The notes under the pieces were generated by a model. The model ran no database searches, was not told the DNA's origin, and worked only from the letters and a program-made list of their open reading frames with translations. 64,000 nucleotides of DNA. It comes from Halobellus clavatus (GTDB lineage: Archaea; Halobacteriota; Halobacteria; Halobacteriales; Haloferacaceae). Of this stretch, positions 34,799-43,299 are shown piece by piece. A program made the position numbers and the translations under genes. The stretch lies in the NCBI RefSeq assembly GCF_900107195.1, contig NZ_FNPB01000003.1:248001-312000 (forward strand). The letters run 5' to 3'. Within the stretch, counting starts at the first letter, position 1. Every line of letters starts with the position of its first letter.

Positions 34799-35191
34799 TC
34801 AGAGTCGCGCTGCGAGATAGGCGGCGATCGGCCGGTCCTCGTTCTCCACGTAGCGAGCGACTTCGTCGCCGTCGCGCTCGACGACGACGGTGGGGATCAG
34901 TTCGATGTCGTACGCCTCGACGAGCGGGCCGGTTTTGCTCCCGTCGTCTTCTTTCTCGACGGGGTAGTGATGGACGCGTTCGTCGGGGACCTCGGCCGCC
35001 GCGAGTGCGGCCCCGAAGTCCGGGAGTTGGCCGCGACAGTCGCCACACCAGTCGCCGCCCCAGATGCGGAAGACGAGTCCGTCTTCGGCCAGCGCTTCGA
35101 CGGTGTCTTCGTGTGCGTCCGCGCTCCAGGCTGGATTCGGCTGCATCGTGTCGAGTTCTCCGGCGTCGACGTCGGTGTCGGGTTCTGACAT
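34799..35191 (-). CDS. Thioredoxin-family protein (TlpA/thioredoxin-like)
   Basis: A 130-residue thioredoxin-fold protein. The active-site pair is WCGDC (IWGGDWCGDCRGQLPDFG at about 44-61) with a downstream cis-proline segment IELIPTVVVERDGDEVARYVE. A short acidic N-terminal extension precedes the fold. Bacterial proteins of this type reduce disulfides; the CGDC active site differs from the common CGPC. The ATG at 35191 is preferred over the long upstream extension, which overlaps the divergent cysteine synthase promoter. It precedes the histidine kinase gene on the same strand by 51 bases. Confidence 0.86.
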   Translation of the reverse strand: MSEPDTDVDAGELDTMQPNPAWSADAHEDTVEALAEDGLVFRIWGGDWCGDCRGQLPDFGAALAAAEVPDERVHHYPVEKEDDGSKTGPLVEAYDIELIPTVVVERDGDEVARYVENEDRPIAAYLAARL

Positions 35192-35311
35192 ACGCTCGGG
35201 TACGACGGGCGAGCGGGTAAACCTCGCGGTGGCTTCTGGGGGCGACAGCGATACCGGAACGGTGTGGCCGCCGTCGTCATCGTCTTGTGCCCCTCCGACG
35301 AACGGATGCAT

Positions 35312-36301
35312 ATGAACGCGAACGTGCTGGAGACGATCGGGTCACCGCTGGTCCGGGTCGATTCGCCGCCGGGGGCGACCGTCGCGGCGAAGCTCGAGTC
35401 GAAGAACCCCGGCGGATCGGCGAAGGATCGGCCGGCGCTGGCGATGGTCGAGCGCGCCGAGCGCGACGGCGAGATCTCCCCCGGCGACGCGCTCGTCGAA
35501 CCGACGAGCGGGAACACTGGCATCGGCCTCGCAGTCGTCGCGGCCGCGAAAGGGTACGACCTCACAGTCGTGATGCCTGGCTCGAAGTCTCCCGAACGGC
35601 GGCAGATTATGGCGGCCTACGGGGCCGACATCGAACTCGTCGACGGCGACATCTCCGATGCGAAAGAGCGGGCAGACGAACTCGAAGAGCAGGGGATGAT
35701 CCAGTTGCGGCAGTTCGAGAACCCCGCGAACCCCCGCGCACACTATCTGACCACCGGCGAGGAGATACTCGATCAGATCGGTGATCGCACGGTCGATGCG
35801 TTGGTCGCGGGCGTCGGAACGGGCGGGACGATCACCGGGATCGGCCGTCGGTTGCGCGAGGCGTTCCCCGAGATGGAGATCGTCGCCGTCGAACCCGCCG
35901 ACAACGCCGTCCTCTCGGGCGGCGAGCCCGGGATCGACGACTTCCAGGGGATGGGGCCGGGGTTCGTCAGTCCCAACCTCGATACGGAGCTGCTCGACGA
36001 CGTCGAGACGGTCACCATCGACGCGGCCGAGGCCGAGTGCCGCCGCCTCGCCCGCGAGGAGGGCATCCTCGTCGGGCAGTCCTCCGGCGCATCGAACCTC
36101 GCCGCCAAGCGGGTTGCCGAACGACTCGCCGACCCCGACGCGGCGGATACAGACCCCGATCCCGGGTACATCATCGACTCCGAAGCGGACCACGATGGAC
36201 CGACTGAACGGGATGCCCGGGCGGCGGATGATCCCCCGCTGGTGCTCACAGTGTTCTGGGACAGCGGTGAACGGTACATGTCGACCGGGATGTTCGAGTG
36301 A
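35312..36301 (+). CDS. Cysteine synthase family PLP enzyme
   Basis: A 329-residue PLP-dependent fold type II enzyme of the cysteine synthase/cystathionine beta-synthase family, making cysteine from O-acetylserine (or phosphoserine) and sulfide. The PLP lysine is in SKNPGGSAKDRPALAMVE (with NPGGSxKDR pattern), and the substrate and phosphate loops are VEPTSGNTGIGLAVV and GVGTGGTITGIGR. A 30-residue acidic stretch near 280-310 is a halophilic insertion. An ATG six bases earlier (35306) adds two residues and is equally possible. The start region is separated from the divergent thioredoxin gene by about 120 bases. Confidence 0.9.
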   Translation: MNANVLETIGSPLVRVDSPPGATVAAKLESKNPGGSAKDRPALAMVERAERDGEISPGDALVEPTSGNTGIGLAVVAAAKGYDLTVVMPGSKSPERRQIMAAYGADIELVDGDISDAKERADELEEQGMIQLRQFENPANPRAHYLTTGEEILDQIGDRTVDALVAGVGTGGTITGIGRRLREAFPEMEIVAVEPADNAVLSGGEPGIDDFQGMGPGFVSPNLDTELLDDVETVTIDAAEAECRRLAREEGILVGQSSGASNLAAKRVAERLADPDAADTDPDPGYIIDSEADHDGPTERDARAADDPPLVLTVFWDSGERYMSTGMFE

Positions 36302-36377
36302 CGATCCTAGAGTCTCAGGTATAAACCTGCACCCGAGACTGACGCCGGAATCCCGGTTCGTCTCCACAACGGTAGGT

Positions 36378-36443
36378 GATTATAAGTACCGAGAGAGCAA
36401 TTATTGCACTGCCGGGGTGCCTCTGACAACCGGCAATTGCGTG
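36378..36443 (+). other. Orphan TATA box followed by inverted-repeat region
   Basis: GATTATAAG (36378-36386) is a good plus-strand TATA box with no gene downstream on that strand. It is followed by GCAATTATTGC (36397-36407) and by TGCCGG (36410-36415) pairing with CCGGCA (36430-36435). It lies in the 245-base gap between cysteine synthase and the DUF123 gene. A short non-coding RNA is possible; the rest of the gap shows nothing else. Confidence 0.35.
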
Positions 36444-36546
36444 GGTTCACCGGGGGCGAAATCGGTATCGACTAGCCCTTTGGCCGAATCCCCTGCCGAC
36501 CCCGTGCCGGCTCTGCCCGGACCGGTGTGGGGTCGGCCGGATCGTT

Positions 36547-37089
36547 CTACTCGGCGATACCGCTCACCGCGTCACGGAATCCGTCGTTCACTGCCGAGCG
36601 TAGAGTCTCCACATCGTCAGCGACGAAGAGGTGCGTCGGGCAGTCACAGTCGGACGCGCCGAACCCGCTGACGGGTGCGGATTCGAGTCGCGCCTCCTCC
36701 GCCCGCAGCGAGGACGCGAGTCGGCACTCGACGTCCGCGTGCGGCGCGGCGACGACGCCGTCGAGCGACGTGGAGGGATGACCGCCGAGGTAGTCGATGT
36801 GCCAGTGGGTGACGTCGTGCTCGCCCGCCGCGACCCGTCTGTGCCGGTCGACGCGAGCGAGGCCGTTGGATCCGAACGCGCTGCCGACGTAGGCATACGC
36901 ACCGGGTGGCATTCGCGCTGTCCCGAGCGCGCCGATCGAGACGGTTTCGGCAGCGGGGAGCGAGAGCAAGAGGACGTACGTCCCCGGCGGGGCCGCGCCT
37001 GCTCCGATTCCGACGGCGTCGTCTTCGGCCGCGACGTCGACGGGGTCGATGTCGACGATGTTGCTATCAGGACGTCCGGCGTCGCTCAT
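36547..37089 (-). CDS. DUF123 GIY-YIG nuclease-like protein
   Basis: A 180-residue protein whose core (about 35-165) matches DUF123, a GIY-YIG-like domain found in archaea and bacteria, sometimes fused to endonuclease III. Motifs: GTYVLLLSLPA (GxY element), PPGAYAYVGSAFG (YVGSA, second element), ARVDRHRRVA and THWHIDYL, and a late CDCPTHLF with paired cysteines. A 30-residue acidic N-terminus precedes it. Nuclease activity has not been shown for DUF123 to my knowledge. Its gene starts two bases after the stop codon of the DCC protein gene, so the two are co-transcribed. Confidence 0.87.
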   Translation of the reverse strand: MSDAGRPDSNIVDIDPVDVAAEDDAVGIGAGAAPPGTYVLLLSLPAAETVSIGALGTARMPPGAYAYVGSAFGSNGLARVDRHRRVAAGEHDVTHWHIDYLGGHPSTSLDGVVAAPHADVECRLASSLRAEEARLESAPVSGFGASDCDCPTHLFVADDVETLRSAVNDGFRDAVSGIAE

Positions 37090-37091
37090 CC

Positions 37092-37520
37092 TCAGGCCAG
37101 CGCTTCGGGCTGTCGTTCGGCGTTCGCGCCGAGCCCGTCGAACAGGTCCGCCGCGTCGTCACCGAGCGGGTAGATGTCGTGATAGTCGGCGGCCTCGCGG
37201 CCGCGGCCGCTCGCCACGCCGACGACCGTGGCGATCGTCTCGTAGTTGTCGCGCACCAGTGACCCGACGATGCCGGGCGTCCCGGCCCGGTCGGCTAATT
37301 CCTTGGCCGCCGAGCGTCCGGCGTAGACGCGTCGCCGCCGCCGATCAACGAGGAACATCGCAAACGGCGTCTCGTCGAACTGGGCCTGCAAGAACTCCTG
37401 GGCGGCGTCGTCGTACCACGAGATGGCCCCGACGTCGTCGAGCCGTTCGAGCGCCCGGGCGGCGATCGAGCAGTAGGGACACTCGCCGTCGTAGATGAGA
37501 ATGGAGTCGTACTGGGTCAT
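37092..37520 (-). CDS. DCC-family (DUF393) thiol-disulfide oxidoreductase-like protein
   Basis: A 142-residue protein with the DUF393 signature at its start: SILIYDGECPYCSIAARALERL, in which D-x-x-C-P-Y-C is the name-giving DCC motif and CPYC the presumed redox site. AMFLVDRRRRRVYAGRSAAKELADR follows the family pattern. Thioredoxin-fold activity is inferred; substrates are unknown. I placed the start at the ATG at 37520, because the five extra residues of the longer frame add nothing. It is the first gene of a pair with DUF123 (two-base gap). Confidence 0.86.
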   Translation of the reverse strand: MTQYDSILIYDGECPYCSIAARALERLDDVGAISWYDDAAQEFLQAQFDETPFAMFLVDRRRRRVYAGRSAAKELADRAGTPGIVGSLVRDNYETIATVVGVASGRGREAADYHDIYPLGDDAADLFDGLGANAERQPEALA

Positions 37521-37631
37521 ATCTGTACTTGGCACTGCATAGGCAAAATCGTGCTGGCGGCCGTGGATCCGCCCCGGCGGCCGCCGGCGCAGTCAGCGGG
37601 ACCGTCGTCGCCGCCCCCGGTCAGTCGTTCG

Positions 37632-37740
37632 CGACCCAGCCACCCAGCCCCTCAGTGATCCAGCGATTCTGCCTCCCAGTGACCCAGCGGTTCAGCCACC
37701 CAGTGACCCAGCGGTTCAGCCACCCAGTCACCCAGCGATC
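37632..37740. repeat. 24-bp tandem repeat upstream of the helicase gene
   Basis: Two perfect copies of CCCAGTGACCCAGCGGTTCA plus GCCA (24 bp each) at 37675-37698 and 37699-37722, an incomplete third copy at 37723-37740 and a degenerate copy at about 37650-37674. They lie 41 bases before the helicase start. No spacers separate the units, so it is not a CRISPR. Confidence 0.8.
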
Positions 37741-37780
37741 GTAACGGTCAGGGGGCTCTCGGCCCGACGGAGAAACGACT

Positions 37781-40186
37781 GTGGACGAACGCCCGACGGT
37801 CGACGCACTCGTGGCCGACCTCCGAGACCGCCCCTACTACGTGGACCAGATCCGCGACCACCGGCGCGTCGAGGGTCGCGAGGCGACACACGCCGATGTC
37901 GACCTCGAATCGCGGCTCGAAACCGCGCTCTCGAACGCGGGGATCGACCGACTCTACGACCACCAGGCGGCGGCGATCGGGGCCGTCCGGGACGGCGACA
38001 ACGTCGTCCTCGCGACGCCGACTGCGAGCGGGAAGAGCCTCGCGTACACGGTGCCGGCGTTCGAACGGGCGATGGACCACGGCGGTCGGACGCTGTATCT
38101 CGGCCCCCAGAACGCTCTCATCGCCGATCAGGCGGAGACGCTCTCGTCGCTGGCCCGCGGCCTCGGATTCGGGAGTCGCGTGTCCGTCGCGGAGTACACG
38201 GGGCGACAGTCGAAGTCGGAGAAGCGCGACGTTCGCGACCGCGGCCCGACGGTGCTGCTCTCGAATCCGGATATGCTCCATTACGGAATCTTACCGCACG
38301 CGCACCGGCTCTGGGAGTGGTTCTTCTCGTCGCTCGAGACGGTCGTGATCGACGAGATCCACGGCTATCGGGGCGTGTTCGGGAGCCACGTATCGCTGGT
38401 GTTGCGCCGGCTGAACCGACTCTGTGAGCGGTTCGACAGCGATCCGCAGTACGTCTGCTGCTCGGCGACCATCGGGAACCCGATCAAGCACGCTGCCCGG
38501 GTCACCGGCCGCGAGGCGTCGACGTTCCGTCTGATCGACGAGGACGCGAGTGCCACTGGCCCGAAGCACTGGCTCCTGTGGAACCCACCGGAGTACGACG
38601 CCAACGGGGACGGACGGGACGCGACGGGTGACGGTGCGACGACCGACGGGCCGGCGGCGTCGAACGGAACCACCGGCGGGAGCGGCCGCCGTCGGTCGAG
38701 CCACGTCGAGACGAAGAACCTCTTCGTCGACCTCGTCGCCGAGGGGTTCCAGACGCTCGCGTTCACCCGCGCGAGGCAGGCCGCCGAACGGTATGCGACA
38801 GAGAGCGCCTCCGACCTCCGCGAGCGCGGCCACCACGACGCGGCGTCGTCGGTGACTGCCTACCAAGCGGCGCTCACGAACGATCGGCGGCGAGAGATCG
38901 AGGCGGGGCTCCACGACGGTTCGGTCCGCGGGGTCTGGTCGACGAACGCGCTGGAACTCGGCGTCGACGTCGGCGAACTCGACGCCGTTCTGATCGACGG
39001 CTATCCAGGGACGCGGATGTCCGCGTTCCAGCAGGCGGGTCGCGCGGGCCGCGGCGACGACGAGGCGCTCGTGATCCTCCTCGGCGGCGAGGACCAACTG
39101 GATCAGTACCTGCTCCGACACCCCGAGGAGTTCTGGGAGGGCGATCCCGAGCGCGCCGTCTGCGACCCCGAGAACGAGGAGTTGCTTCCGGACCACGTCG
39201 CCTCGGCGGCGGCGGAAAACTGGCTCAACACGGCCGACGACGCGCACTTCGGCTCGCAGTTCGCGTCGGTCGTGAGTGATCTCACGGCGGCTGGACGGCT
39301 CGACCGCCGTGAGACCGACCGGGGGATCCGCTGGCTCCACGACGGCGACGGGAGCCCGCAGCACGAGATGAGTCTGCGGACGATCGAACGTCGAGAGATC
39401 GACCTGCTGGACTCGCGGTCGAACGACGTCGTCGCGTCGCTCTCGTTCGCCGAGGCGCTTCGCGACGCCCACGAGGGCGCCATCTACCACCACCAGGGAC
39501 AGACCTACGAGGTGCGCACCCTGGATCTGGATCGCGACGTCGCCACCCTGCAGCCCACCTGGGCGGACTACTACACGCGGGTCCGCCACGACAAGACGAT
39601 CACCGTCGAAGCCGACGAGCGGGCGAAGTCGCTGTCGGCCCGACCGGACACCGAGGTCCGATTCGCCGAGGTGACGATGCGAAAGCAGATCACGGGCTTC
39701 GAGCGGCGCGACCCGAAGCGCGGCGAGACGATCGGTCGCGAGTCGCTCGATCTGCCTGAGACAACTCTGCGCACGAGCGCGCTGTACGTCACTGTCCCAC
39801 GCGACGTCGAGCGGGAGATGCGAGAGATGGGCGGCGAATACGGCTTCAACGGTGGGATCCACGCTGCCGAGCACGGAATGATCTCACTGTTCCCGCTGTC
39901 GTTCTTGTGTGATCGCGGCGACATCGGCGGGCTGTCGACGCCGCATCACCCCCACACCGGGCAGTCGACGATCTTCATCTACGACGGCTACCCCGGCGGC
40001 GTCGGTCTGACCGAGAGCGGGTACGAGGAGATCGAGACGCTGCTCCGGCGGACCGGCGAGGTGATCGCCGACTGCGACTGCGCGGACGGCTGTCCAGCCT
40101 GCGTGCAGTCGCCGCACTGCGGCAACGCCAACGACCCGCTGTCCAAAGCCGAAGCGGTCCACCTCCTCGACGCGCTCAGCGAATGA
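37781..40186 (+). CDS. DEAH-type DNA helicase with C-terminal DUF1998 zinc domain (MrfA/YprA-like)
   Basis: An 801-residue SF2 helicase. Motif I is VVLATPTASGKSLAYTVPAF, motif II is DEIH (VIDEIHGYRGVFGSH), motif III is CCSATIGNP, and the second RecA domain has STNALELGVDVGELDAVLIDGYPGT and QQAGRAGRG. The C-terminal DUF1998 region ends with the four-cysteine cluster CDCADGCPACVQSPHCGN. This matches YprA/MrfA, which in Bacillus acts in repair of mitomycin-type crosslinks; an archaeal repair role is inferred. An 80-residue disordered Gly/Thr-rich insertion is present between the lobes (about 265-310). It starts with GTG and converges on the photolyase with a 14-base gap. Confidence 0.91.
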   Translation: MDERPTVDALVADLRDRPYYVDQIRDHRRVEGREATHADVDLESRLETALSNAGIDRLYDHQAAAIGAVRDGDNVVLATPTASGKSLAYTVPAFERAMDHGGRTLYLGPQNALIADQAETLSSLARGLGFGSRVSVAEYTGRQSKSEKRDVRDRGPTVLLSNPDMLHYGILPHAHRLWEWFFSSLETVVIDEIHGYRGVFGSHVSLVLRRLNRLCERFDSDPQYVCCSATIGNPIKHAARVTGREASTFRLIDEDASATGPKHWLLWNPPEYDANGDGRDATGDGATTDGPAASNGTTGGSGRRRSSHVETKNLFVDLVAEGFQTLAFTRARQAAERYATESASDLRERGHHDAASSVTAYQAALTNDRRREIEAGLHDGSVRGVWSTNALELGVDVGELDAVLIDGYPGTRMSAFQQAGRAGRGDDEALVILLGGEDQLDQYLLRHPEEFWEGDPERAVCDPENEELLPDHVASAAAENWLNTADDAHFGSQFASVVSDLTAAGRLDRRETDRGIRWLHDGDGSPQHEMSLRTIERREIDLLDSRSNDVVASLSFAEALRDAHEGAIYHHQGQTYEVRTLDLDRDVATLQPTWADYYTRVRHDKTITVEADERAKSLSARPDTEVRFAEVTMRKQITGFERRDPKRGETIGRESLDLPETTLRTSALYVTVPRDVEREMREMGGEYGFNGGIHAAEHGMISLFPLSFLCDRGDIGGLSTPHHPHTGQSTIFIYDGYPGGVGLTESGYEEIETLLRRTGEVIADCDCADGCPACVQSPHCGNANDPLSKAEAVHLLDALSE

Positions 40187-40200
40187 CGGGCCGCGGCGAC

Positions 40201-41826
40201 TCACTCCGGGCGGAACTCGGACTCGCCGAACGCGTCCAGTCTGGCCTGTGTGCCGTCGTCTGACTCGTTCTGTTCGGTCTCGGTCCCGTGATTCCGAGCG
40301 ATCGACCGCGCTGCGGACCGGCCCCCGGAGAGCGACGCGCGGTCCGCCACCGCCGGCCGGGCGAGGGCGTCGGCGGCCCTGGCGCGGACGTCCTCGAGGC
40401 GCTCGCGGAACTCCTGGCGGGCTGCTTCGTAGTCGACCACCGGCCGCGGATACTCCTCGCCGATCCTGACGCCGCACTCCGCCTGCACGGCGAGGGGTGT
40501 ATGTTCGGGTCGGTCCAGGTACTCGGTTGGCAGCGCAGCCAGTTCGGGTATCCACTCGCGGATGAACTCACCCTCGGGATCCTGATCGCGGACCTGCTTC
40601 CGGGGGTTGTACAGCCGGAGCGTCGGTCGCCCGACGAGGCCGCACTGCGACTGCCACTGCGTGTAGTTGATCGATGCCTCCGCGTCGATCAGGTGGCGAT
40701 AGAACCAGTCGGCCCCGATCCGCCACGGCTGTTGGAGCACGTGGAAATAACAGGACGCACACAGCGCTCGCATCCGAAAGTTGAGCCAGCCGGTCTCGCG
40801 AAGACACCGCATCGAGGCGTCGACCATCGGATAGCCGGTGCGGCCGCGTTTCCACGCCGCGATCAACTCGGGGTCTCGTCGGTCCGCATTGAACCCTCTG
40901 AGCACGGGGTTGACGGCGCGGTCGGTCCACCCGGGCCAGTCGGCCAGTTTCTGCTCGTAGTGTCTGTTCCAGAAGAGTCGGGAGACGAACATTTCCGTGC
41001 CCCGGGCATCCGGTGCGTGTGCATCGACGTACTGGTACACCTGCCGGACGGAGAGGCAGCCGAATTTGAGGTACGGCGAGAGCCCGCTGGTCCCCTCGCG
41101 GGCGTCGACGGGTGAGGAGATGGCGCCCGGGTACTCGTGGATCTGATCCACGAAGGAGCGCAACCGCGCTCGCGCCTGCTGTCCGCCCCCCTGCGGGACC
41201 CGCGACTTCGTCGGGTCGACGTCGTACGCGCGCTCGACGTCCGAGGAATCGAGCCCCGTGGGGAACTCGACCACGCGGACCGAGTCGGGGTCCCAGTCGT
41301 ACTGGTCGGCGGCGAACCACGCCTCGGTTCGGTCCTGCCACTCCCGGCGCGGTCGCTCCGCGTCGCGGACGAGACCGTCGCCGGGGACGAACGTCGCGTC
41401 GAGTTCCCTGTAGGCCCGTTGGTCTCGTTCGTGGCCGTAGCGGCCCGACGGAGACGCTGTGGCGACGAGGTTCCAGCCGGCCGAGCGGAACCGCTCGAGG
41501 AGGTCGATCGGCTCACCGACCGCGTACGAGAGCCCCGCGTTGGTCCGCTCGCGGTATCGTCGATCGAGGTCGTCGAGGCACTCGTGGAGGAAGCGGAGTC
41601 GGGCGTCGCACGCGAGCCCGTCGGACCCGTAGAACGACGGGTCGAAGACGAACAGCGGCAGCAGCCGATCGGCCTCCGCGCCCGCGGCGACGGCCGCCTG
41701 GTCGTCGAGGCGCAAGTCGTCCCGGTGCCAGACGACGGTCCCTGTCGTGTCGGCCGGCAGTGTCGGGACTCCCGTCTCTCGGGTCCGCGAACGCAACGCC
41801 TCCGGAGTGAGTTCGCTGCTCGACAC
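40201..41826 (-). CDS. Cryptochrome/photolyase family protein
   Basis: A 541-residue FAD flavoprotein that repairs UV-induced pyrimidine dimers using light. The N-terminal antenna domain (TGTVVWHRDDLRLDDQAAVAAGAEADRLLPLFVFD) and the C-terminal FAD-binding domain (EGTSGLSPYLKFGCLSVRQVY, WKRGRTGYPMVDASMRCLRETGWLNFRMR) are both complete. The line ASINYTQWQSQCGLV with RLYNPRKQVRDQDPEGEFIREWIPEL replaces the usual NNGGWQW pattern but keeps the first Asn. A halophilic 60-residue acidic tail follows. Start is GTG. It could be a true photolyase or a cryptochrome; the family alone cannot tell. Confidence 0.92.
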   Translation of the reverse strand: MSSSELTPEALRSRTRETGVPTLPADTTGTVVWHRDDLRLDDQAAVAAGAEADRLLPLFVFDPSFYGSDGLACDARLRFLHECLDDLDRRYRERTNAGLSYAVGEPIDLLERFRSAGWNLVATASPSGRYGHERDQRAYRELDATFVPGDGLVRDAERPRREWQDRTEAWFAADQYDWDPDSVRVVEFPTGLDSSDVERAYDVDPTKSRVPQGGGQQARARLRSFVDQIHEYPGAISSPVDAREGTSGLSPYLKFGCLSVRQVYQYVDAHAPDARGTEMFVSRLFWNRHYEQKLADWPGWTDRAVNPVLRGFNADRRDPELIAAWKRGRTGYPMVDASMRCLRETGWLNFRMRALCASCYFHVLQQPWRIGADWFYRHLIDAEASINYTQWQSQCGLVGRPTLRLYNPRKQVRDQDPEGEFIREWIPELAALPTEYLDRPEHTPLAVQAECGVRIGEEYPRPVVDYEAARQEFRERLEDVRARAADALARPAVADRASLSGGRSAARSIARNHGTETEQNESDDGTQARLDAFGESEFRPE

Positions 41827-41906
41827 TCTCGGAGTGAACGGACTGCGGCAACCACTGTCTTTCGGCCGTCCCGCTGATCTCGCCGCGAGGGCGGAGCGAC
41901 AGATCT

Positions 41907-41922
41907 TTTAGGGCAGCCTAAA
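41907..41922. promoter_or_regulatory. 16-bp palindrome TTTAGG-N4-CCTAAA: putative metal-regulator operator
   Basis: A perfect palindrome with a four-base spacer (GCAG), overlapping the only TATA-like element (TTTTA at 41906-41910) about 27 bases before the ATG at 41935. The identical half-sites occur at 46643-46658 before the iron transporter. The pattern resembles operators of DtxR/Idr-type iron regulators of haloarchaea; binding is an inference. Confidence 0.7.
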
Positions 41923-41934
41923 GAAATGGTGGCA

Positions 41935-43107
41935 ATGGATCAGGACGTCTGTGTCGTCGTCCCGACGATTCGCGAGTACGAGTGTATGCGAGCGTACTTC
42001 GAGAACGCGCGGGCCCACGGGTTCGACCTCGATCGACTGTTCGTGCTCCTCGTCACCGAGGACTTCTGCGACGTCGACGCGATGGAACAGCTGCTCGAAG
42101 AGGAGGGCGTCGACGGTGCAGTCTACGACGGATCGCGTCGTGAGGCGTGGTTCGAGACGCACGACGTCGGCGAGTTCGCACACCTCGTCCCCGCCGCATC
42201 TCACGCGCAGACCAGTTTCGGGCTCCTGTATATGTGGGCCCACCCGCGCTTCGAGCGGGGCGTGTTCATCGACGACGACACGCTCCCGCACGAGGAGTGG
42301 GACTTTTTCGGTCGCCACCTGGCGAATCTCGACCGCACCGACGAGGTCGAGTCCGTCAGTTCCGACGAGCGCTGGGTGAACGTCCTCTATCAGCACGCCG
42401 ACGAGCACGGGTTGTATCCGCGGGGCTACCCCTACTCGGCGATGGACGAGACCGTCGAGACCGGGCGGCAGGAACTGACCGACGTGGTGGCCTCCCAGGG
42501 ACTGTGGACGAACGTTCCGGACCTCGATGCGGTCCGGATCCTGATGGACGGCGACCTGCAGGGACAGGCGCAGACCCGGACCGAAAAGGCGGACTTCGAC
42601 GGCGACTTCGTCGCCGAATCCGGGCAGTACCTCACCGTTTGTTCGATGAATCTCGCGTTCGAGCGCGAGGTGATCCCGGCGTTCTACCAACTCCCGATGG
42701 ACGACAACGACTGGGACGTCGGCCGGTTCGACGACATCTGGTCGGGGGTGTTCCTGAAGCGCGCGGCCGACGTACTGGACAAACAGATCGTCAACGGCTA
42801 CCCTCTCTGTGCGCACAACAAGGCCCCGCGGCCGACGTTCGACGACCTCAACAACGAGGTCCCCGGGCTGGAACTCAACGAGCACGTCTGGGAGGTCGTC
42901 GACGACGTCGGGGGCGACGCCGACTCCTGGTGGACCGCTGCCGAAACGATGGCTCGCGCGTTCGCCGAGGGCGACTTCGATGACTGGATCAACGGTGCGT
43001 TCCTGAACCACTGCGGGGCCTACTGGCTCGACTGGCTCGACTGTCTGGATCGACTGGCGGACACGACAGTCCGGCCACAGCAGGATCCGGCCATCGCGGA
43101 CGACTGA
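41935..43107 (+). CDS. GT75-like protein (alpha-1,4-glucan-protein synthase/reversibly glycosylated polypeptide family)
   Basis: A 390-residue cytosolic protein related to reversibly glycosylated polypeptides and UDP-sugar mutases (GT75). The GT-A-like start CVVVPTIREYECMRAYF and the DxD-like DDDTLP in ERGVFIDDDTLPHEEWDFFG mark the nucleotide-sugar site; GYPLCAHNKAPRPTFDDLNNE is another family stretch. In plants the family forms arabinosyl mutases; archaeal members have no proven reaction. The start at 41935 puts the TATA-like box and the 16-bp palindrome just upstream, as in a leaderless promoter; ATG at 41926 adds three residues. Iron-type control is suggested by the operator. Confidence 0.85.
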   Translation: MDQDVCVVVPTIREYECMRAYFENARAHGFDLDRLFVLLVTEDFCDVDAMEQLLEEEGVDGAVYDGSRREAWFETHDVGEFAHLVPAASHAQTSFGLLYMWAHPRFERGVFIDDDTLPHEEWDFFGRHLANLDRTDEVESVSSDERWVNVLYQHADEHGLYPRGYPYSAMDETVETGRQELTDVVASQGLWTNVPDLDAVRILMDGDLQGQAQTRTEKADFDGDFVAESGQYLTVCSMNLAFEREVIPAFYQLPMDDNDWDVGRFDDIWSGVFLKRAADVLDKQIVNGYPLCAHNKAPRPTFDDLNNEVPGLELNEHVWEVVDDVGGDADSWWTAAETMARAFAEGDFDDWINGAFLNHCGAYWLDWLDCLDRLADTTVRPQQDPAIADD

Positions 43108-43299
43108 GGACCCCTCGCTCCGATCGGCCGCCCGGACTCGTCTGCGGTCGCGGGCGACGGTGTATGTGAAACCTCCATTATGTTTCTTAGATAACACTGT
43201 ACCGCCCGTAGAAGCGACGTTCCGGCGCTGTCCCTGTCAACGGAGATAGCGCGAAGAAAATCCTTATCACCGTACTGGGAAAAGTACAACCTGATTTAT

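Noticed and set aside
37632-37740. Possible CRISPR array
   Set aside because: The units are directly adjacent with no unique spacers, only two are perfect, and no cas gene is near. The same holds for 63793-63858.
37623-37760. Minus-strand short frame in the tandem repeat with RWVTGWLN repeats
   Set aside because: Periodic peptides arise automatically from 24-bp repeats (a multiple of 3). No start codon with a promoter or ribosome site is seen.
43176-43200. Third candidate metal-operator before the KaiC gene (TTATGTTTCTTAGATAAC)
   Set aside because: Half-sites TTAGG/CCTAA are not present; only a loose AT-rich similarity.
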